The notes beneath the pieces are model-generated. The model searched no databases. It saw nothing but the letters and a program-made list of their open reading frames with translations, and was not told where the DNA came from. From SZUA-368 sp028533045 (lineage in GTDB: Bacteria > Spirochaetota > Spirochaetia > DSM-2461), in contig JBNAIG010000022.1 of NCBI GenBank assembly GCA_050031985.1, positions 61,405-125,404 on the forward strand: DNA of 64,000 bases. The letters are read 5' to 3'. The first letter of the stretch is position 1. Each line of letters begins with the position of its first letter. Positions 59,376-64,000 of the stretch are shown here, one piece after another. Position numbers and translations under genes: made by a program.

Positions 59376-60338
59376 ATGCGTACGGAGCGTGTTGTTCTTA
59401 TAAGCAGTTTTGTCATCCTCATAGGGACAGTGGCTATTCTTTATATTGTCGGGGGGATCACTTCCATGGGCTCCCACTGGCTCATCCCCTTAATAAAATG
59501 GCTACTCTTCGCCGGATTTATCTATCAGACAGTTCAGGACGCTATACAGCTCCATAACAGGCCGGTTCAGGAATTCTATTATTGGAATTACCGCTCCTTT
59601 TATGAACTGGCAGCTGTTTTGGGAGGGGCGGTAGGGGCTTTTTTTATTAGTATAGAGCTCGCACACGGCGGGGTAATCGCCTCGGCCATCGTGGGATTAA
59701 CGGCGGCGGTGGTATTCCCCTCCTACGGGGCGGCGATTTACTGCGGCTCCTTTGTTGGAATGGCTTCCACTTCGGTATTTAATTCCTACCCCAACCTGCT
59801 TCTGGCCGCCGCCATAGCCGCCGTCATTTATGTAGCGGCCCGACCGGCCTGCCAGGGATTCGGAGGAAAGCTGGGGACGATTGCTTTTGCGGGAACTCTT
59901 ATATCTCTTCTCCTGACTCAAGGACAGCTGAGTTCTGCCCCCCTACCGGAAAACTCCTTTGGGATAGTGCTTGTTCTGTTTTCCATGACCGGTGCCTGGC
60001 TGACCTATCTTATAAATGTCACATTGAAGCACGGGCCGGTGATAGCCTCGGCCCTGGTCGGCATGATTGCGGGGCTGGTATTGCCGGCTCTCTTTGGTCC
60101 GGAAGAGGGGAAAACTCTCGCACTTATGGTTTTTGCCTCCTCCTTTGCCGGCATGAGCAGCGCCGAGCGAATCCGTTCCCCCCTCTATATTATTGTGGCC
60201 GGAGGGCTGGCGGCTCTTCTCTTTATTTATACCCAGCCTATTGCGGGCGGCGCCGGAGGGAAAATGGGGACCATTGCCTTTGGAGCGGTTATTGCCGTAG
60301 GGGGGCTCGAAGAAGGGATAGCAAAACTCCACAAATAG
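59376..60338 (+). CDS. uncharacterised polytopic membrane protein with internal duplication
   Basis: 320 residues with about nine helices. Two halves repeat: HGGVIASAIVGLTAAVVFPS and FVGMAS, then GGKLGTIAFAGTLI in the first; HGPVIASALVGMIAGLVLPA and FAGMSS, then GGKMGTIAFGAVIA in the second. A duplicated, Gly-rich membrane fold is typical of transporters or channels, but no family is recognised. It has its own leaderless promoter and ends just before GC-rich island D. Confidence 0.75.
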   Translation: MRTERVVLISSFVILIGTVAILYIVGGITSMGSHWLIPLIKWLLFAGFIYQTVQDAIQLHNRPVQEFYYWNYRSFYELAAVLGGAVGAFFISIELAHGGVIASAIVGLTAAVVFPSYGAAIYCGSFVGMASTSVFNSYPNLLLAAAIAAVIYVAARPACQGFGGKLGTIAFAGTLISLLLTQGQLSSAPLPENSFGIVLVLFSMTGAWLTYLINVTLKHGPVIASALVGMIAGLVLPALFGPEEGKTLALMVFASSFAGMSSAERIRSPLYIIVAGGLAALLFIYTQPIAGGAGGKMGTIAFGAVIAVGGLEEGIAKLHK

Positions 60339-60344
60339 GGATAG

Positions 60345-60478
60345 GAACGGGGCGAAGCAGTCCCGGCAAAGCCGGGACCGGAGGCGCAGCCCGGCGCATG
60401 ACGCGGAGCGTCCCAGCCGGGCGGTTCAGCGCCGAAGCCGTGGATAGCCCGGGCCACGCCGGGCGGGGCATTTGCCCA
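60345..60478. repeat. GC-rich structured intergenic island D
   Basis: Between two convergent genes. GTCCCGGC-AAA-GCCGGGAC is a perfect 8 bp hairpin; GCCCGGC and GCCGGGC enclose GACGC-GGA-GCGTC. It shares a GCGCANGANGCGGAGCG core with element B at 9125. Not coding in any frame. A terminator role is possible. Confidence 0.45.
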
Positions 60479-60481
60479 AAA

Positions 60482-61387
60482 TCACTTATTCGAACTCAGC
60501 GCATAGCCCTTCATAAACGCATTGTACAGCAGCCCGAATACCAACAGGGGGGGCACCATGGAAATCACAGCCCCGGCCATGACCTCGCCCCAGTAGACCG
60601 AATCCCCCGTGGCGATGATGTTGTTGAGCCCCACCTGGACCACCTGGTTCGCGTCGTAGCGCACGATGACCCGGGGCCAGAGATACTGGTTCCACACGTA
60701 GATAAACTGAATCAGAGCCAGGGCGCCAATAGTGTTCTTGCTCATGGGAACCAGCACGTGGCGCAGAAAGAGAAGCGGCCCCGCCCCGTCGATACGGGCC
60801 GAATCGGCCATGGACCGGGGGATGGAACTAAAGTGCTGACGAAAGAGAAAGACCCCCGTGGCTGAGGCCATGAAGGGCATGATGATGGAAAGATTGTTCT
60901 GGGACCAGCCAAAGCCGTAGTTGATAGGCGGAACCAGCAGCTCCCCCGGATGAAAAAGCCACTTGACCAACTGGCCGAAGCTCTTTGGCGGCTGGTTGGA
61001 AATCAGCTCAAAAAGCCCCAGTATCAGGGCTTCAGTGGGGAGCATAAGAGTAATAATGATAAAGGTAAAGAGGATGGTCTTCCCCCGGAATTTAAAGTAG
61101 ACCAGAGCATAGGCGGCCATGAATGAGAGGACGATTTTACCGCCCGATACGATCAGCGCTATGAGCAGGGAATTCTTCATAAAAAGGGCCAGTTTGTAAT
61201 CCACCAGAACCCGTTTTACATTGTAGAAGAAAAGCCCCCCCGGCATCATAGAGGGAGACAAAACCTGGGCCCTGTTCTGGGTCGACTTAATGAGGGCGAA
61301 GAGGATGGGAAAGCAGACAAGAAGCACCGCTGTGATTAATACGATATGGACCCAGACCGGGTCTTTTTTTCTTTTATAGGACGACAT
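60482..61387 (-). CDS. carbohydrate ABC transporter permease (MalG type)
   Basis: 301 residues with six membrane helices. The cytoplasmic EAA loop reads SMADSARIDGAGPLLFLRHV, the contact with the ATPase. It ends MKGYALSSNK, close to the typical MKGL...GAVKG ending of MalG-type permeases. It overlaps nothing and begins 3 bp after the MalF-type gene. The ATPase is not in this operon, so a shared MsmK-type ATPase is likely. Confidence 0.92.
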   Translation of the reverse strand: MSSYKRKKDPVWVHIVLITAVLLVCFPILFALIKSTQNRAQVLSPSMMPGGLFFYNVKRVLVDYKLALFMKNSLLIALIVSGGKIVLSFMAAYALVYFKFRGKTILFTFIIITLMLPTEALILGLFELISNQPPKSFGQLVKWLFHPGELLVPPINYGFGWSQNNLSIIMPFMASATGVFLFRQHFSSIPRSMADSARIDGAGPLLFLRHVLVPMSKNTIGALALIQFIYVWNQYLWPRVIVRYDANQVVQVGLNNIIATGDSVYWGEVMAGAVISMVPPLLVFGLLYNAFMKGYALSSNK

Positions 61388-61390
61388 TAA

Positions 61391-62329
61391 TTACCCCTGA
61401 TAATGAACCCGCTTCCCAATAAAGCGGAACTGAAAATAGGCGAAGACTCCCACCATGAGCAGCAGAATAACCCCTTCGGCAGCGGCCAATCCCATATTGG
61501 AGCTGCCCCCGAATCCGTCCTGAAACACCTTGTACATGACGGTAGTGGTGATTCCCCCGTTATCCAGGGGGCCGGGAGGCCCAACCGGTCCGCCGGAAGT
61601 GAGAATATCAATGAGCCCGAAGGTGCCGAAGAATCCGTAGGTCAGATTCGTAAAAAGCAGAAAGAAAGTGGTGGGACTTAAAAGGGGGTGCAGAATGGAG
61701 AAGAACTTGCGCAAAGGCCCGGCCCCGTCAATTTCCGCCGCCTCCAACGGTTCGGAGGGCACGTTCTGCAGGGCCGCCAGGTAAAACACCACGTTATGGC
61801 CCAGGTTCTTCCAAACGGCGGCCATGACCACCAGGGTAACCGCCAACACCGGCGAATCGAGCCAGCGGGGTTTAATGTGAAAAAGAGAATCGAGCAGGGT
61901 ATTCATAATCCCCACTTCCGGATTGAATATAAACAGGAAAATAGTCCCGGCCACCGCCGGCGAGAGGGCAAAGGGCCAAATGAGTAAAATGCGGTACACC
62001 TTGGCTCCCCGGATATTGCGGTTGGCCAGAATCGCCAGGAAAACAGAAAGGCTAAGGCCGACTATGACGATAAGCAGACTGAGTCCCAAAGTCTGGAAAA
62101 GGCTCTGAATAAAGGCGGGAGACAGGGGACCGGTAAAAAGATTCCGGTAATTCTCCAAACCAATGAATTTCTGCGTTCCCAAAAAGAGATTGTTCCGGAA
62201 AAAGCTTAGCATAATAGAGTGCCAGGCGGGATAGTAAAGGAACACGACCAGAATAATAATAGTGGGAAGCAGAAGCAGAGTAATCTTCCCCCGCCCCGTA
62301 AAAACGGCATTAGCCTTACTGTTTGACAT
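61391..62329 (-). CDS. carbohydrate ABC transporter permease (MalF/UgpA type)
   Basis: 312 residues with six membrane helices and the EAA loop EPLEAAEIDGAGPLRKFFSI. Order of genes is binding protein, this permease, second permease, all on the minus strand, as in UgpB-UgpA-UgpE and many sugar systems. A terminator-like hairpin precedes it. The layout and the AAEIDGAG loop fit the sn-glycerol-3-phosphate or oligosaccharide importers; the substrate is not known. Confidence 0.92.
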   Translation of the reverse strand: MSNSKANAVFTGRGKITLLLLPTIIILVVFLYYPAWHSIMLSFFRNNLFLGTQKFIGLENYRNLFTGPLSPAFIQSLFQTLGLSLLIVIVGLSLSVFLAILANRNIRGAKVYRILLIWPFALSPAVAGTIFLFIFNPEVGIMNTLLDSLFHIKPRWLDSPVLAVTLVVMAAVWKNLGHNVVFYLAALQNVPSEPLEAAEIDGAGPLRKFFSILHPLLSPTTFFLLFTNLTYGFFGTFGLIDILTSGGPVGPPGPLDNGGITTTVMYKVFQDGFGGSSNMGLAAAEGVILLLMVGVFAYFQFRFIGKRVHYQG

Positions 62330-62348
62330 GAAAAAGTATCCTTAAATG

Positions 62349-62387
62349 GAAAAAACCGGTCCCTCCCCCAACCAGGAAAGAACCGGT
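62349..62387 (-). terminator. attenuating terminator between sugar-binding protein and permeases
   Basis: On the minus strand ACCGGT (62387-62382) pairs with ACCGGT (62360-62355), and pairing extends to about 13 bp with three GU pairs, around a loop of about 7 nt, followed by a run of T. It lies after the binding-protein stop and before the first permease, so readthrough would set a lower level for the permeases. Confidence 0.7.
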
Positions 62388-62411
62388 AAGTTATATGAGA
62401 AAGCGTTCTAA

Positions 62412-63734
62412 CTAGAAGTTAGCGTTGTATTCGGCCAACTTGGCATCGGAGAGAACCTTTGCTTCGGCCAGGGTAGAGGCAACATCGGCGCCCTGAATGA
62501 TCTTCTGAAGAGCTTCTTCCACGATGGTTCTGTTGTCGGTGAGAGTTCCCGCAACAGCGCCGGCGGTAGCCTTGTTGGTTTTGGTTTCCATAAGCTGATT
62601 AAAAGCCACAATCTGATTGGCGTCGGAGTCGAACCAGCCTTCCGCCTTAAGAGCGTCGATAGAGGACTTTCTTACGGGGTAGTAACCGGTGAGCTTGTGC
62701 CAGCTTACCATGTTTTCCGTGTTGGTCATGTACAGAACGAAGTCGCGGGCGGCGGTAAGCTCGTCCATGTCGTGGTTCTTGGCAATCCATACGGAAGCGC
62801 CGCCTATTACGGTACCGTTTCTTTCGGCGCCGTCGGCGATGGGCAGGTAACCTACGCCCAAAGCGAACTTACCTTCCACAGCGGAAGAGATGTTTCCTAT
62901 GTCGGCGGTAGAAGTTACGTGGAACATGGCCTGGCCTTCCTGGAAGATAGCGTCCGAACCGCCCCAGTCTTCAAGCTTACCGGTGTAAGTGTAAAGATCC
63001 TTGGCAGCCAGTTCGGACATGAAGTTAGCAATGTTCATGGCAGCGTCGCTGGTAAGGAGAGTTTCCGTAGCACGACCGTCACGGCCGTTACCCATGTTAA
63101 CAAGATCGGCGCCCTGCTCGGCCATCCACTGCTCGAAAAACCATCCGTGCAGGTTCATGGAGAACTTGGCTCCCTCAACACCCTTGGCCTTGGCAGCTTC
63201 GAGAACTTCGATCACCTCACCGTAAGTCATGGGGTCGTATTCGGCATCAAAACCGGCTTCTACCAGTTTGTCCTTGTTAATATAGAGAACGGGGGAAGAG
63301 CTGTTAAAAGGAATGGAGTTAACCTTGCCGTTCAAAGTGTAGTAGTTAAGAACCGGCTCAATGTAGTCGGAGGTATCGAAGGATCCGATCTCGCCGATGG
63401 GCATAAAAACACCGGTGTCGAAAGCGAGCTGTGAACCTACTTCAAAAACCTGAACGATGTGGGGAGCAGCGCCCTGCTTGTCGGCCAGTACGGCGGCCTG
63501 AAGAGTGTCGCGGTAGGAACCCTTGGCTTCTACCACAATTTCGAATTCGCTCTGGGAAGCGTTGAACTCGTTGGCTCTGTCCTGGATCCAACCGGAACGG
63601 GGCGCATCGGAGAAGGCGTGCCAGAAGTAAATTTTCTTGGTTTCGCCGGAAGCGGATTCCTCACCGGAACCGTTAGCAAATACAAAAGAAGCTGCCACAA
63701 GAGCGAGCATAGCGATCAAAAGACCTTTTTTCAT
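62412..63734 (-). CDS. sugar ABC transporter substrate-binding protein
   Basis: 440 residues of the cluster B (UgpB/MalE-like) family. MKKGLLIAMLALVAASFVFA is a cleavable signal without a lipobox. The mature part has KKIYFWHAFSDAPRSGWIQD, VLYINKDKLVEAGFDAEYDP, a Trp/Tyr-rich hinge and WHKLTGYYPVRKSSIDAL. YFWHAFSD and GYYPVRKS are typical of binding proteins for glycerol-3-phosphate or oligosaccharides. GGAGGAAAAG precedes the ATG at 63734. First gene of the importer; a transposase end lies about 160 bp upstream. Confidence 0.93.
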   Translation of the reverse strand: MKKGLLIAMLALVAASFVFANGSGEESASGETKKIYFWHAFSDAPRSGWIQDRANEFNASQSEFEIVVEAKGSYRDTLQAAVLADKQGAAPHIVQVFEVGSQLAFDTGVFMPIGEIGSFDTSDYIEPVLNYYTLNGKVNSIPFNSSSPVLYINKDKLVEAGFDAEYDPMTYGEVIEVLEAAKAKGVEGAKFSMNLHGWFFEQWMAEQGADLVNMGNGRDGRATETLLTSDAAMNIANFMSELAAKDLYTYTGKLEDWGGSDAIFQEGQAMFHVTSTADIGNISSAVEGKFALGVGYLPIADGAERNGTVIGGASVWIAKNHDMDELTAARDFVLYMTNTENMVSWHKLTGYYPVRKSSIDALKAEGWFDSDANQIVAFNQLMETKTNKATAGAVAGTLTDNRTIVEEALQKIIQGADVASTLAEAKVLSDAKLAEYNANF

Positions 63735-63822
63735 CTTTTCCTCCAAAGATAAATGAGTGATTAGTTCGATCTTGCGCTCGGAATGTTACCCTTATGTGAG
63801 TGGTTTACTAATATTTGACTAG

Positions 63823-63895
63823 GAGGCTGTGTAATTATTAGGAAATGGTTAAGCGAAGCCCGAGCCTGTAAATCTTTCTGTGTAAAGCTCACTTT
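63823..63895 (-). mobile_element. probable outer end of an IS256/Mutator-family insertion sequence
   Basis: The space between the transposase stop and the sugar operon contains GGCTGTGTAATTATTAGGAA near 63826-63845, and a GTGTAAA motif recurs at 63881-63887. IS256-type inverted ends often carry GTGTAA motifs, so the element edge is probably near 63823. The target duplication and the other end lie outside the window. Confidence 0.4.
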
Positions 63896-64000
63896 TCAAA
63901 TATCAAATCGCCCTTCATATTCAATGGCGAACCGATTCATAGCAGGTTTCCAATTCCTAAGTGGCATGGACCATCTCTTGGAAGCCTGCTGAATAGCCAG
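63896..64000 (-). CDS. IS256/Mutator-family transposase, C-terminal fragment
   Basis: 34 residues enter from the right edge and end in a stop at 63896-63898. The sequence LAIQQASKRWSMPLRNWKPA followed by MNRFAIEYEGRFDI matches the conserved C-terminus of Mutator-type transposases (K-x-W-x-M-P-x-x-N-W, then a late aromatic and Arg). Whether the rest is intact cannot be seen. The gene is oriented toward the sugar importer operon, whose first start codon is about 160 bp downstream. Confidence 0.7.
   Translation of the reverse strand: MAIQQASKRWSMPLRNWKPAMNRFAIEYEGRFDI

Noticed and set aside
1..64000. CRISPR arrays, rRNA, tRNA, phage or toxin-antitoxin modules
   Set aside because: No regularly spaced repeats, no rRNA core sequence or tRNA cloverleaf, and no phage structural genes were seen; very small RNAs could have been missed by eye.

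Overview
The window reads as a chromosomal segment of a free-living, saccharolytic, diderm bacterium, most likely a spirochaete (Spirochaetota). Points in favour: sensors with a jelly-roll plus seven-helix input of the 7TMR-DISM type that is common in Leptospira and Spirochaeta, a TonB/ExbB/ExbD set and a predicted outer-membrane barrel, a MurE with a non-DNPR specificity motif, a lipoprotein resembling a spirochaete family, and many small Cys-anchored lipoproteins. The phylum call is inference, because no rRNA or tRNA gene was seen. Genes are tightly packed, with several convergent pairs that touch or overlap by a few bases.

Layout. 1-6.5 kb: partial Ldh-type dehydrogenase, MocR regulator, DUF2917-like protein, endonuclease III and a TAXI-type TRAP uptake system (binding protein, then fused permease). 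6.5-17.3 kb: two-zinc ribbon protein, cysteine desulfurase, ferredoxin-nitroreductase fusion, GH13 alpha-glucosidase, two lipoproteins, a ZnuABC zinc importer with a convergent ribbon-helix-helix/zinc-ribbon protein that may regulate it, then MYG1-like and MEMO-like proteins. 17.3-33 kb: a large diguanylate cyclase, FecR-like protein, murD, PHP phosphatase, UspA, a 7TM diguanylate cyclase, parvulin, outer-membrane barrel, LysM protein, amidohydrolase, CPBP protease and a stand-alone receiver. 33-48.6 kb: murE, envelope proteins, a Lon-like protease, a GHKL-HDOD fusion, a 7TM GGDEF-EAL protein, a SWIM-SNF2 helicase and a DUF4143 ATPase. 48.6-64 kb: TonB-ExbD-ExbB, ABC-F ATPase, a sugar-binding lipoprotein paired with a hybrid histidine kinase, VanZ-like protein, chemoreceptor, two membrane proteins, a carbohydrate ABC importer, and the 3' end of an IS256/Mutator-family transposase at the edge.

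How it fits together. Three GGDEF proteins (one with EAL), a hybrid kinase, a lone receiver, a chemoreceptor and the GHKL-HDOD protein make this a signalling-rich segment. Uptake genes (TRAP, zinc ABC, sugar ABC, TonB energiser) and peptidoglycan genes (murD, murE) share it.

The most striking pattern is regulatory. At least thirteen genes have a sigma-70-like promoter (TTGNNN, a 17 or 18 bp spacer, TANNNT-like -10) whose -10 box ends only 6-10 nt before the start codon, with no Shine-Dalgarno sequence, so they should be transcribed as leaderless mRNAs. Genes inside operons and another set of first genes have clear AGGAGG-type sites. Several apparent upstream TTG start codons are the -35 boxes of these promoters. 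Other non-coding features: a palindromic -35 hexamer shared by two divergent promoters, a half-site array before the DUF4143 ATPase, a possible anti-Shine-Dalgarno small RNA, four GC-rich hairpin islands, and hairpins between binding-protein and permease genes.
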